From NCBI GenBank assembly GCA_003255065.1, contig QAOA01003368.1, positions 536,190 to 600,189 on the forward strand: 64,000 nt of DNA, read 5' to 3'. Positions 10,007-23,044 of this stretch are shown piece by piece (position 1 is the stretch's first letter; each line of letters begins with the position of its first letter). The position numbers and the translations under genes were made by a program. Origin of the DNA: Cercis canadensis. Its lineage: Eukaryota > Streptophyta > Magnoliopsida > Fabales > Fabaceae. The notes beneath the pieces were generated by a model, which worked only from the letters and a program-made list of their open reading frames with translations, searched no databases and was not told where the DNA came from.

Positions 10007-12050
10007 TCAGGATTCTTCCTTGACAAAGTAACTTGGGGGCAAGCAGAAATCTTCTTCATGACTTAGCAATTCAGCATCATCATCATCTGGTTTCTGAGGG
10101 AGACAGAAAGATGAACCACTAGACTTTATCAATTCCCAAAATACAAAACATAAAATGTTAAAACACAAACTATTATGTTATTTAAGGTGAAGAATTGATC
10201 AAGTACCAGCATATCTACGTTGTAGAATCGATCCAGCAATTGTAGGACCTCCTCAGAAGAGAAGTTCCGGTCAAAACTGTGAATAGAGCACACCAAGTTC
10301 AAAGATTAAACAACAGGAATGGAGATCTGGTAGATTATGATTGATAATCAAACAAGAATGAACTACAAGTGAAAATAGTAACTAACCTCTTCCGTAGAAA
10401 CTCCATAACACCATAAAGCACAAAGTGGCGATGCATTCCTGCATGAAAGGGATTTTCAATGTAAGCATGCATATAAAAGTTGACGAACCTAAATTGTTTA
10501 CTTCACAACTACAACATTAACTATCAAATATAGGAATGGTTTACAATGAGAACATTATAAATTAAGCTATCAAAAAACTAGACTACTTGAAGATTTTCTA
10601 TATCATGAACTCTCAAAACTAAGGAATGCCACCATCCAATATCTTTGTTTCAACCCCTGTTCTGGATAAACAATGTCATAATCAGCAGAGCTTTCCAAGT
10701 TAAGGAAATCACCCTTATGCTCCAATTACAAACCAGCATCACTATTTTTAAAGAGAAGTCTTCATCCATACAAATATGATGTATGTCAAGCCATCTGCAT
10801 GCATATATCTAGACAATAATTTGAATTAAATGTGACCATAATCTCAAGCAAATATAAAAGGAAGAGTAATGATCTTGTTCTATAACTTACTAGAAAAAGA
10901 AACTTTGAAATCATCATGTCACTTACTGGGGAAGAAAATGCAAACAAGTGAAGGAAGCTCGACTTCATAGAGGATTTAATCTTCAATGGGGCTCTGATCA
11001 AAATTTTTAAATTACAACTATATGTCCTTATAAACTTAACCCAAAAATTAGAACTAGTAAAGTTTTCCCCCACCACTAAATTGCTTCCACATGACTATTA
11101 AAACTCTTACAAACTGATTCCCTCTTCTACAAGACCACCTTTTTTAAATATTTAATCAGTAAATGCCATTCTCAAATAAAACAGTCTTGTCACTACACCT
11201 ACACCATTGAAACCATAAGGTCATCTCTCTGAATTCCAGACATTCTATTATTAAACTACTTAACAAGGACGAAACCAAATCACAACTTTTGGAATTCACG
11301 TCACTACCATTGAAACCACAAAATTTCTTCAATGATGACTTCTTTTATGAAAATTGAGATTGGAAACAACACAAAAATTCTTACTCAGCTAACTAAAACC
11401 TCAAACTATAAAGAAGCCACATGTAACAAAAACTCATGATTCAGTATTACATTCTATATATTATCAAGCCAATCAGAGCAAGGAAAGTGTGTTTGTCAAA
11501 CAGCTTCCTCTACTCCTTCAGCTATTACTTATTACTGAATACTGATCACTTACTGCTGTTTCCCCTCTCCAAGAAAGCATAGCTTGAATTACTTGCTGAC
11601 TAAATTGTACATAATTCCGCTTCCATTTCATTTAGAAAGACAAAAGAGCATTTTCAGTTAAACCATTATCTTCTACTTGTCACTATTGAAGTCACCAACT
11701 GGAATCAAACTAACCCACCATTCCAGAAAAACAGTATTAACATTTAATAGCTACTCAATTATGCACATATAGCTTAACTTTAAACACAAGGAGTAATTAA
11801 TACCTTGTAATTTTCCAGGAGGGTAAATTTCAAGAGCCTCTAACAGCTTCAGCTCCAACTCAACCTGTGTTTGCTCCTATTACCAGAACCACAAGTCAAT
11901 TTCCAATTCAAATGCGTAGAAAGAGATAGAGATAGATAGAGATACCTTGGGCAAAGAAGAAGCAGAGGAAGGGGGAGCCTTGCATGGAGAATGTACGGAC
12001 ATGCCGTCTTGTTCCTCTTCTTTGGCTGCTTTAGCGCCCCCACCGTTCAT
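10007..12050 (-). CDS. EAF7: EAF7/MRGBP-like subunit of the NuA4 histone acetyltransferase complex
   Basis: Five exons on the minus strand: 12050-11946, 11876-11804, 10438-10387, 10276-10207 and 10093-10007, giving 128 residues. The N-terminus is a low-complexity acidic/proline-serine stretch (MNGGGAKAAKEEEQDG...). The conserved core runs from about residue 40: LELKLLEALEIYPPGKLQG, then MHRHFVLYGVMEFLRK, then FSSEEVLQLLDRFYNVDML. It ends with an acidic segment and 'EEDFCLPPSYFVKEES'. This matches the yeast Eaf7/human MRGBP (CT20) layout of a helical core plus a '-F-LP' motif. Family members are small nuclear subunits of NuA4/TIP60 histone H4/H2A acetyltransferase complexes. Intron 2 (about 1.36 kb) makes up most of the gene. 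Assignment is from recalled similarity; the reading phase supports every junction. Confidence 0.88.
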
Positions 12051-13321
12051 CTATTTATACCTACGTATACTGTTGGGTATGAACACCTGATCGAAACAGA
12101 AAGATGTTACAGTAAAATATATAAATATATATTCAGTAATTTCCAGATTAATTTAAGCTGCAAAAGAAACCAGTTTCTGTTAAAAAAAAAAAAAAATTGT
12201 TCCCTAGGGTTTCGGTGTTTGATCCGAAAGCACTTGAAACAAAACTTGTTTTCTTGTTTGGTTATTGACCCGGCCCATCATATGTGTCATAGTGTTGTAT
12301 TTTGGGTCCATACTAGAGACCAATCTGGGTCAGCTGAGCCCATTCCAAAGTGAACTGGCTCAGCACCTTTTCTACATTTTATTTTTGGATGTGTTACAAA
12401 GAATTTTCTTTAATTTTAGTCCATTACAAAGACAAGCGTTGCATCCATCAGAAGCACAATATTCTTCACTATTCCGCACCACTTACCAAATGGCTTGTAA
12501 TTAGATGGTACTGAAGTCGTTCTCAAAGCTTATGAATTTCATGTTTAAATCTAGAAATATAACCAAAGTAACCAAAAAAAAATTGGTACCATAATTTTAA
12601 ACTACTCATCTAAACATTGGATTCACTTAGATAATTCATATATATTCCGATAAGGAATTGTGAGAAATTATAAGACTAACATTTCTCGATTAATTTTGCT
12701 CTCAACTCTCCCATATGATTCTAGGCTACAAAAATGGGTTTAGACTAATCAAAGTGATACTATTATATACCCAAAGCATAATGTAAATCAAAATTTGATG
12801 TAGCGTATTCATACATCATAGAATATCTAAATTTAACCAAATCGACATGTCAACACGGATAATCCATCAAAGAGTGAAATAAAATCCAATTCAAGATTGA
12901 GAATTAGGGATAGAAACTCATCAAAAGCAAGACATAATGTCATATACTTTCTTTTTTCTTCCTAAGGAACAGCGAAAAGTAACAATGGCGATAATCACTA
13001 GCAAAAAAAAAAAAACAAAGTAGATAAATGAAATCCTAGATTAAATCCATGAGAAATACGAGAGATAAAGCTTACTAAGGGCAATATTGGATCGATGAAA
13101 TGGTTCTATAGGAGAGCTTCTTGAACTAGGGTTGTTGAAACTCGAATGATAATTTATTTTAGAGAATTTTCACCAACTCTCAAGTTTTTTTTTTTGGTAC
13201 TTTTAATTATGACTCAACAACCCTCAAGTTTGATTTGTAATTTAGAGAAAATAGTAAGGGCATAATTATAAACATTATTGTTTTCCCTCACCAACCCCTT
13301 GAAATAGGGATAGTGCAAAAA

Positions 13322-13598
13322 TTAGGACATGGACGACTTAGGGATTAGCTGTAACTCCCTTGTTTCATTCCCCTAATCCAAACAAGCTATCAAGGTTTTG
13401 ATTTTAGTGATTATCTTTCTTAAAATGTTTGAACCAAACCTTGCACTAAAATTTTATTCNTTAGGACATGGGCGACTTAGGGATTAGCTGTAACTCCCTT
13501 GTTTCATTCCCCTAATCCAAACAAGCTATCAAGGTTTTGATTTTAGTGATTATCTTTCTTAAAATGTTTGAACCAAACCTTGCACTAAAATTTTATTC
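13322..13598. repeat. Direct duplication across a single-N contig join
   Basis: The 138 bases at 13322-13459 are repeated at 13461-13598 with about one difference, separated only by the N at 13460. This is best explained as unmerged overlap of two contigs or haplotypes. The sequence ends (CCTAATCCAAACAAGC) resemble a MITE terminus, but no partner end was found. Confidence 0.8.
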
Positions 13599-15652
13599 AA
13601 ATTTATAACGAAAAATGGCACGTGACAAATAAATGCTCAAATCAAATTAGAGATTTGTATATATTGAAATTGATAATATAAGATGGCATGTTAAACTTTC
13701 CTTCTTGTTCAAAAATTACAGAAACATCCTTTTAAGTATTATGTAAAATGAAAATGTATCTTATGTTAAAACTAAATAAAAGTGATATATGTGTAATTTA
13801 TAAAATAAAAAAAAGGAATTTTTGCTATGCTAAACTGTAAAATTAAATTCTAAAACAAGAAAGGATATTTATATAATTTCTTCAAATCTTATACGAGGTC
13901 AAATTAATATGTTCAAATGAATATGTGACCATGCATATTGTAAATCCTATTCAAATAAAAAGAGAATATTCTCTAAAAAAATAATATATTAAAACATACT
14001 TTGTATTATTTAAGAATAAATTGTGCATCCCAATTTTCAATATTGTCTTTCACGCTTTATATATATATATATAAGGCAACAGACAATAAACTAATTTTTT
14101 TTGTTTCTTTCAATATTTTCCTTTGAAGAATCTTTGTTACTTGTTCCAATAATGCATGCTGACGAAAACAACCATATTGTAATGTCAAGAAGTTACATAA
14201 ACTACTTTTATGGGAAGCTATTATTAAAAACGTCACCAACATGCTTCTTCCTTAAATTTTATTTTATAGTTAAAAACTCTTTTTGTTTTCATTTCTTTGT
14301 ATTTTTTATTATTATTTTGGCATTTATGTCTCTATTATTTTGATGTGGAGCCAACAACGTTTTTCCAAGGGCTTATTTTGCTCTTTTGTCCTTTTTTAAT
14401 TTTATCGTTTCCATAATTCTGTCCATCAACTTGTGTGCAATTTTAAATATTTTATTTTAAAGCTGAAAATGTATTTTTACTTCAAGGCCATAATTTTATT
14501 TTTTTAATATTAAAAAGAAAAGAATAATCCGTTTCAAAGTAATTATTTGATAAATTTTAGCACTAATCCACTTATATGTGTATAAATCAAATGAGATAAT
14601 GTTTTTTTTTTTTTTCTTTTTTTGAGAAGCTCTTGTATAAAAATTTTTCTTGTATAGTTAACAGTTTATCAAAATTAGGCAAAGTTTCTTAATTTTTTTT
14701 TATTTTGGCCTAATTTTCAAGCAATTTAATAAGTGAAAAATATTTCACATGATATTCAATTGAATGGTGCACTAAACACTCAATAGTGGCTTTGTAATTG
14801 AGCTACAAAGGTCCTATATTAAATTAATTTTAACATTAATAGACTCAATTAAGAACAGTACAGATTAGAGACTAAAGTGATAAATAATTTATTTTGATTC
14901 GATGAGAATGTAAAAAAAAATTTACACAGCCATCCAATAGCGTATTGTCATACATGAAAGAAAAAAACTGCTAAAACTATTTATTGTTGATAAAAGATCT
15001 TAATTATTTTAACTATGCATCACTTTTATATTTTGATTCTAGTGTATAAAATTTTACAATGAATATAAATAAAATTTAAAATATTGATAAAAATATATTG
15101 TTTTAGAGACTAAAATGATTGCTTTATCTTTTTCTTTTTTATATAAGAAATTTTTGTTTTTTTCTTTTTATGTTCTAAAATTTGAAACATCTTTTAATTG
15201 GAAGAACGGACAGATATTCATTGGTAACACATGTGTTTCCACTTATGATATATCTATTGGAAATATAGATATAGTTGAATTTGATTAGCATTGTTTCTTC
15301 ATAGAGTAAACATCGAACTCCAATAGAATGGAAACAATGTTGGTTGTCTTTCTCCAAAGGATTATTTTGATGCAAATGTCAGCTACCACTTGACGAGGAT
15401 TATTTTACCTTTTGAACATTTTCCAATGAATTCTTAATATATTATTTTACCATAGAAAATTAGAAGACAGGAAAAAAAAAATTATTGTTGGTTATTATGT
15501 TGACAAAAAGACGATTTCATTATAAATAATAAATTTTTTAATTTAATTCCTTTTTTTTTATTAGAAATGTAATTTTATTGTATTAAGTCAATCGACACTT
15601 ACACAATAATAAATAACATCATATGAAATTTTTAATACAATATTTTTTGAAA

Positions 15653-15742
15653 TTCAAAAAGCTAATATCTCAAAGTAAACTTTTACATTTTTCTTTCNTT
15701 CAAAAAGCTAATACCTCAAAGTAAACTTTTACATTTTTCTTC
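15653..15742. repeat. Short direct duplication across a single-N contig join
   Basis: About 45 bases beginning TTCAAAAAGCTAATA occur at 15653-15697 and again directly after the N at 15698. This looks like an assembly overlap rather than a biological tandem repeat. Confidence 0.75.
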
Positions 15743-17499
15743 CTATACTAAAAGGCGAATAAAGACATGTCTCTAAGTCTTAGAAAAACAAAGGCCAATA
15801 ACAACTGACGACTAAGCATCTTTAACGGTGAAGAAAAATAACAAATATGCTGCAATGAGGTTAAACGTTTGATTTACCTGAAATATTATTTTTACATAAC
15901 ACATGAAATATGACATAAAATTTTTGAGATCTACTCAAAATAGAGGTTCAATTTGACGAATTAACCCCATAGAACACCAGATCTGCCTTTGAACAAGGAG
16001 AGTGTGTAAAACATAACTGACAGATTGAAACAATTTATTGAAAGGACAAACCAAAACACAAACAATTGAATAAAACAGACAATAAGGCTAACATCACATA
16101 AAGTGGCGACGACAGCCCTAAAGCAGAGCACAAGAAAAGAAACAAGAGAATGAGACAAAGACCTTACAATAAGGAGTAGAGGAGAAACAAGAATAATGTC
16201 GGACTTACCAAAAAAAGCCACACCTAAGGGCGGTAGAGAAGCCAGACCTTGCCAAAGAAAAATTGCAGAGGTGGGTGGGTTTTTAGAGAGAATGGAGAGC
16301 TTCTTTCTCAAACCCTAGCCTTAATTTAATTCCTCTTGTATTATACAAAATGTTTAAAATATTATTTTTTTATTATATAATTATTATGTTAACATATGTA
16401 GTTACTAGTTATCCTTTTGTGTTATGTAATTATTTTGTTTACATATATAATTATTTTTTGGTATTTTTTATGTGATATCTTGTTTATATATTTAGTTATC
16501 ATATTAACAAATAAATAGAATAGCCAAAGTAATGCTATTCAATAAAGAATTTACGAATTTAAATTACTTTTGAAAATATTTATCAAAATGGATCACTTAT
16601 TTCACATAATACACGCTAAGGTATTTTTCTCAAAAAATACGAAAATGAATCAGTGTTTTCCTATAAAAAAAATGCATTCTGATTCATTTCAACATTTATT
16701 TCTTTTTCAATATCTAATTAACGTGAAAATAAATCTGCGTTTTTCCCTAAAATTATGAGTAAATTGCATTTTTTTGGTAAATTCACCTACCTAAACATAA
16801 ATTTCTCACTATTTGAAACCAATTTTTTTTTGTCAACTTGAAAAACAAAACGATAACTTTTTAATAAAAAAAAAAAAAAAACTGTTATGAGTAGTTTATT
16901 TTGTAACAAATTTCATATCAAATCTTTATCGACGGGATAAAGATGTGCAAATGCCTTTTTAGAGGGAAACTGAGCTAAATGACAAAGGAATCAAAAACAT
17001 CCATCTACCATTATAATGCTTTCTAGCACTCACTGTCCCTTCCTTTTCTGCTACGCCATTAAAGCTCCTGATCAGACCCATAATTTCTCAGTCTCAGTTT
17101 CCTTCGTTACATTTGTGGGTTCAAGGAACCACTTTCAGAGGATTTCCTTTCACACACTTTCTCAAAGTCTCACTCTTTTACCTCCTTTTTTGGTTACCTT
17201 TTTCATAAATACCATTTTGGGTTGGTGTATCCTCTCAAAAGATCTTCCTTTCTAACTCTAAACATCAATACTTTTTGGATTGTGAAATATGTATGCATAT
17301 TTAACATTATGAAAAGAAACTTTCTCTCTGTTTTCTCCGCTTAATACTATCCAAGGCCCTTGGTTTCAACGATAACACTTGTTTAATTTGCATTGTTTCC
17401 TGCCGCTTATTTTAATACCAGAAAGCTTAGCTACTACTTGAAGCCCCTCTGGTATAAAATTCAGTAGAACCCAGAAGCTGTTTCCTTTGGATAGTGACA

Positions 17500-20400
17500 A
17501 TGGCTTCTGTTAGCAACCCAATTCACGTTTCAGTCCAGAGACCTCGAATTTCTTCGCTTTATTTGTTACCCAAAAGAGTTTCGACGAAAACCAATCATGG
17601 GTTGCTTCAAAGTAGGGTACTTGATGCTAAAGATTCAAGCTTGGCGTTCTCGCCATTGCTGGAGAAAGGGAAGCATCTGGTTCTACTGCAGGTTGCACAC
17701 TCTGGCAAGGCCTTAGGCATATTTAATTGGAGTCAGCAATTGAGGCGGCGGAGTTCGGTTGAATTTCCAGTTGTAGCAGCTGCAGCTGCAGCAGCAGATG
17801 CGGATGATGATCAGATTGAAATCACAGCTGGGTTAGGCTTCCACACTTCAAACTCAACTCAATAATGGCTAGAATAAAAATTTTATTTTACCTCTTGCTT
17901 GCATGGTGAGAAAACGGGTGATTGGATAGAAACTCAAAGATGAGCTTCCCTTTTATCAAATAAAAGGCAAATAGTGAAAAGTTGTTTCTGACAAGACTTT
18001 TTAATTAATTTATTTTTGCTCTTTGGGGCTAGTGGAGGTGTTGGTTACCAGAAATTGGATTAAGTTTCTGATATTTTTTGTAACTTTACTTCCAGATATC
18101 ATAGATATAATTTTTTTTTTCCTTTTCCCTGTTTGCTAATATTTTTTTATCTCTCTTTGATGCCCATTACATGTCTATCAGGCCTTCAAAGAGTTTTGGT
18201 GAGAGATTTCCTGCATTACTTACTGGTTTCTTTTTCTTCATGTGGTAAGAATTTCTCTTTTCTTATTTTTTGTTATAAGTGTAGTAGGAAATCTTTATGG
18301 CGTAGGGAAGATATGCTTGTCTGATAACAGTTTGAAATTTCAGGGAACTGTTGTTAATACTAATAAGAGTCATTGTGTTTTTGGAGAAAAAAAACTCAAG
18401 AAAGATCATGCTTTTCTGTTATCTGAGCTAGATTATTACTAGTTATTTGCTGACAGTGTTTTGTTTTTCATGCAGGTACTTCTTAAATGTGATTTTCAAC
18501 ATACTCAACAAGAAAGTTTATAATTATTTCCCATATCCATAGTATGTTTTCCACCAGAGATGCCTTCTTTTAGATAATTGAGCCTGGACAACTTTACTTT
18601 TCTATTTTTCTGATAAACTCTTTCTTCTTTTAGCTTTTTAGGAATTCCATTCATTGCCACATATTAAAATTCCTTCAAATCCTTCGCAGCTTTGTTTCTG
18701 TTGTACATCTTCTTGTGGGAGTGGGATATTGCCTTGTTGGCTGGGCTGTAGGACTACCAAAACGTGCTGTAAGTTACAATTCCTATTTATTGTTATCTTT
18801 TACTCCTCACGGCATATTATGAATTTCAATAACATAGCTCTTCCTCTAACCAGCCAATTGATAAGGAGCTCTTGGCACTATTGACTCCAGTTGCATTTTG
18901 TCATGCCCTTGGTCATGTAATGTCCAATGTATCATTTGCTGCTGTTGCTGTGTCTTTTACACACACCATAAAAGGTATGAGGAATTGAAAGGAGAAAAAG
19001 AAGGGAAAAAAGAAAAAGGTTTCTTAGTCTGGTTTTATTCACATACTATATGTGTTTGTCGGTAAACAATTGAAGTTGATAGATATATGTTCCTTTGTGT
19101 GTCTGCAGCTCTGGAGCCATTCTTCAATGCTGCAGCTTCCCAGTTTATTTTGGGCCATCAGATTCCATTGTCTCTATGGCTGTCACTGGCCCCTGTTGTT
19201 ATTGGTAATCTTTTGTTCTTTCGGTTTTAGTTTTCTTCTTTTTTGATGTTAGAAGAGCTTCCCAAGTTCTCAACTTAAATTGCATATTTGGCATCTCATC
19301 ATACACACAATTCTTAGAACTTGCAGAGTTTTCTTTTGTAACTTTCCTCTACTGATGTGAGCTTTCACTTAGGTGTTTCGGTGGCATCGCTAACCGAACT
19401 GTCTTTCAACTGGACTGGCTTCATAAGTGCGATGATTTCAAATATAGCATTTACCTACAGAAGTATATACTCCAAGAAAGCAATGGTAAGGTCTTTTACC
19501 ATGTATCTTAACTTGCTTATCGGATTTGCATATTGTTTTAAATTTTATGTCTATAGGTCTCAAATTTTATGGTTCCAAGTTGTAAGTATTAGCTGTTTAA
19601 CTAATCATGAAGAGGTCTCATGAAGATTTTGTAAGAAAACAAATTCTGTGATCATTACTTTGCTGATATGTATGTGTGTGCCATAATCTGCAACATTCAT
19701 GGAAAGAACTTTCTGACCGTTGAATTCTTCACAAAAGGTAATGGCTTTGAGCCTTAGAATATCTTATAGAAGTTATAAGTGAAATCATTTTTTAGTTCCA
19801 CAATATCAAAATTATTTCAATGCATTAAAAAGTCTACTATTGCAAATGTAATAAAGGAATAAGCCTTGAAAGTTGAAACTGCATTTAAGTTCCAAGGCCT
19901 ACAGGGAAAAGAAGAAGACCAAGAGTGCCTAGAGTTCGAGTTGAGTTAATTGGTTTAAAGCAATCCATATCAAGATTAAGTTAATACAATTCATTACCAG
20001 TTCCTTCTTCATCATGTGCTTGGAGTTTCTGATAAAATTGTTTGATGCTAACAGACTGGAATGGACAGTACCAATGTATATGCATATATTTCAATAATCG
20101 CTCTCCTGTTTTGCCTTCCCCCAGCAATATTTGTAAGTTTCTTTGCCACAAATGTGATGGAAGATTGAATTTTCTTATTGCTTCCATGTAAAGTTTATGA
20201 CTGAATAGATCTTGGCTGCTTCCAGATTGAGGGTCCTCAACTCATGCAACATGGTTTTAGTGAAGCTATTGCCAAAGTAGGTCTGGTCAAATTTTTGTCT
20301 GATCTGTTCTGGATTGGAATGTTTTACCATCTGTACAATCAGGTACCACATATGCTTCAGTAAAACTTTTTTTTTTCCTAGATTTTGGACCTTTTTAGTT

Positions 20401-21083
20401 CTGCAAATTCAAATTGATGTACAAAGAATAAACTTCCACAATCTTTTAATGTTATAATTGCAGGTTGCTACTAATACTTTGGAAAGAGTTGCACCATTGA
20501 CACATGCAGTAGGAAATGTGTTGAAGCGAGTTTTTGTCATTGGGTTCTCTATAGTAGTTTTTGGTAATTACTCTGGTTTCCTTATAATTGTAAAATGCAC
20601 ACCATTAAAATTCTTAAACTGCAAGCAATGCAGTAAATATGAGTACAGTTCTGGACTTTATTGATTACATTTCACTGAAAACTTCTGCAGGCAATAAGAT
20701 ATCCACACAAACTGGCATTGGCACTGCTATAGCAATTGCAGGTGTTGCTATCTATTCTCTGATAAAAGCAAACATGGAAGAGCAAAAACGGGTAAGATTT
20801 TATGGGCTTGTATCTTGAAAGCTTGTGCATCTTGTTTCTCTTTGACGTCACCTATTATGGGCTAACCAATTGATCTTTCTTCAAGAACCAAGCCATTATG
20901 ATGTTATTCTAAATTATAATCATGAGTACGTTTCCCATTTCAAATCTGATGGTTTTTCCTTTAATACATGTAAAATGAACACAATGCACATTTTAGGATC
21001 TCTTCATTTTGATTCAACAGGTTCTTACTGCATAACTGTGTTTTCCATTTCAGAAAGCTGCTGCTGCGGCTGTTGCATCATAA
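17500..21083 (+). CDS. TPT: Triose-phosphate/phosphate translocator, chloroplast inner envelope
   Basis: Exchanges stromal triose phosphate or 3-phosphoglycerate for cytosolic phosphate. Twelve exons: 17500-17831, 18182-18244, 18476-18541, 18690-18768, 18854-18974, 19109-19204, 19373-19485, 20055-20132, 20226-20342, 20464-20563, 20691-20791 and 21054-21083; all phases close, giving 431 residues. The first about 110 residues are a Ser/Arg/Lys-rich transit peptide with an alanine run. The rest is a drug/metabolite-type carrier with several hydrophobic helices. Family motifs are present: [74 protein letters not shown] and [20 protein letters not shown]. The substrate-contacting Lys and Arg of the last motif are present. 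The sequence fits TPT better than the PPT, GPT or XPT branches. The first ATG in good context is at 17500. Confidence 0.95.
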
Positions 21084-23044
21084 TAGGAGCTCTTGGATTA
21101 GTGATGTTAGACCATGTTACGTTGACAGAGACAAGTGACATGAAGTATTTAAAGAATCCAAGATTTACAGAGCCATATAGTTATTAGAATTCAGAACTAA
21201 TGCTTCAAAACATGAAGCTTGTGATGGATGGTTACTTGAAAATAAAAGCTCTTAAAAAAATTAGAATGTGGAAGATATCCAATTAGAAAGATGGGGGCGG
21301 CTTTCAAGCTCCTACAAACTTATATTTATTTTTTGTAAATCTATTTTGTGTTTCTTTGCTGTTGTATCATTCCACCAAGGGTGGACCTTACCTTGTAAGT
21401 ATACCATGCTTAAGCACCAAAAAGAAGAAGAAAGTTGAGCATTGGTATATATCAGTTCACTCCGACCATCTTTCTTGGTAGATTTCAGGTTCTTCTCTTT
21501 TTTGGCCCTTTTGCTAATAAAACTAGGATCGCCATAGCGTATGACAACATTAATAGCAATGTGACATGCCAACACTGAGTTGTAAATTCTATGAAGAGGA
21601 CACTAAACACTTACATTCAATCTTTCTCTAAGAAAGTGTATTTATAAAGCCTTGAGCACTGAACATCACATAATAACTACTAAACCCATTTCAAGAGGCT
21701 TCTCTGTGAATTTGTGCTAGTTACACATTATTTCCTTTCTCGCATCAATACACTAAAAGCATCTTAATTTGATTAGGCTCATTGAAATTTATATAGAATC
21801 CCACTAAATTTGAATCTAATAACTTAAGATTAATACACATGTACAACTAAATTTCCCTTTTTGATATAGTTACATCAATCTCTCTAATCCTCTGCAGCAG
21901 CAAGAACAGAATTCTTTTAAACATGGAAATCTCACAAAATTTATGTTCTGAAAACTTGATCATAATTCAATGAAAGTATACACTATCATCTCCGTTTTCC
22001 TGTAGTCTTTGCAGAGCAGAACCTATNGCTCATTGAAATTTATATAGAATCCCACTAAATTTGAATCTAATAACTGAAGATTAATACACATGTACAACTA
22101 AATTTCTCTTTTTGATATAGTTACATCAATCTCTCTAATCCTCTGCAGCAGCAAGAACAGAATTCTTTTAAACATGGAAATCTCACAAAATTTATGTTCT
22201 GAAAACTTGACCATAATTCAATGAAAGTATACACTATCATCTCCGTTTTCCTGTAGTCTTTGCAGAGCAGAACCTATAGGACCTGATTAGAAATTTAGAA
22301 TTATGATAGGGATGAAAATTGAGAGAAATGACATTAAAGGGTGCTTCACCATGTTTAAGAAGTCAACCTACACATGTGCTACCAGCCTACCACCTCAGAT
22401 AATACCTCTTCCAATATTTACAAGCAACAATCATTGTTTTCTTCATGGAATAGTACTACATTAACACTAGTAATTGTCAACTATATACACATAACAGCAT
22501 TTAAATTAAATTAAGTATGCTTTAATTTTTTTTGTCCTCTAAAAACTATATAATAAAAGTCTCACTCTACCTATATCTAATAAAATTTGAATACAGATCT
22601 CTCGAATTAAACTAGACTTACTTAAACTAGACGTATTTAATTTTTTCTTAAGGCACACAATTTGTCTTTATTTATTTATTTTGATCGGTATTTATTTATT
22701 TTTTAATACAAGCATTTCTCTTCTATTTTTGGCCAATTTGTTTTTTGAAATTCTCTTCTATATAGGCGGACAAAGCCCACCAAGATTTGGGCCGTAGGCA
22801 AGTATCTAAATATTCTTCTTCTTCTTCTCTTTTTTTTTTTTGTTGTTGTTGTTAACTTTTAATATGTAAAAAGTAAATTTACCATAGCACCCATTTATCG
22901 TCATCCTATCCAATAGTGGCAAGGCAATGCATTAAGGCTTTTCTGATGCTAAACGGAAAAAACCCTAATCTAGTTTCACTTCATTTCAGTGTTGAAATGT
23001 GTTAGACCCACACTATATAGCACACTTGAATCAAAACTCCATCA
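21084..23044. other. Intergenic: translocator 3' flank and PPR upstream region
   Basis: The translocator 3' UTR probably ends shortly after the AATAAA at 21241-21246. The middle is occupied by a 250-bp duplication across the N at 22027. From 22780 the DNA becomes the upstream region of the next PPR gene, with CTT and GTT simple repeats at about 22815-22850 and 'CACTATATAG' at 23011-23020. No gene of its own was recognised. Confidence 0.5.
21777..22277. repeat. 250-bp direct duplication across a single-N contig join
   Basis: Bases 21777-22026 recur at 22028-22277 with only a few substitutions (for example TAACTTAAG versus TAACTGAAG). The copies touch the N at 22027 on both sides. This is an assembly-overlap signature; the few differences suggest two haplotypes. 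Confidence 0.85.

Larger units (their letters stand above)
12051..17499. other. Large intergenic region, no gene recognised
   Basis: AT-rich DNA between the divergent EAF7-like and translocator genes. 12051-12500 is the EAF7-like upstream region. Two single-N joins (13460, 15698) are flanked by direct duplicates. A minus-strand open frame at 15961-16311, preceded by a CT-rich leader-like sequence, has no family resemblance. 17000-17499 is the pyrimidine-rich upstream and leader region of the translocator gene. No autonomous transposon proteins were found. Confidence 0.5.

Noticed and set aside
23011..23020. CACTATATAG as a TATA box for the six-exon PPR gene
   Set aside because: It lies only about 25-30 bases before the start codon, which would leave almost no leader; the real promoter is probably further upstream.
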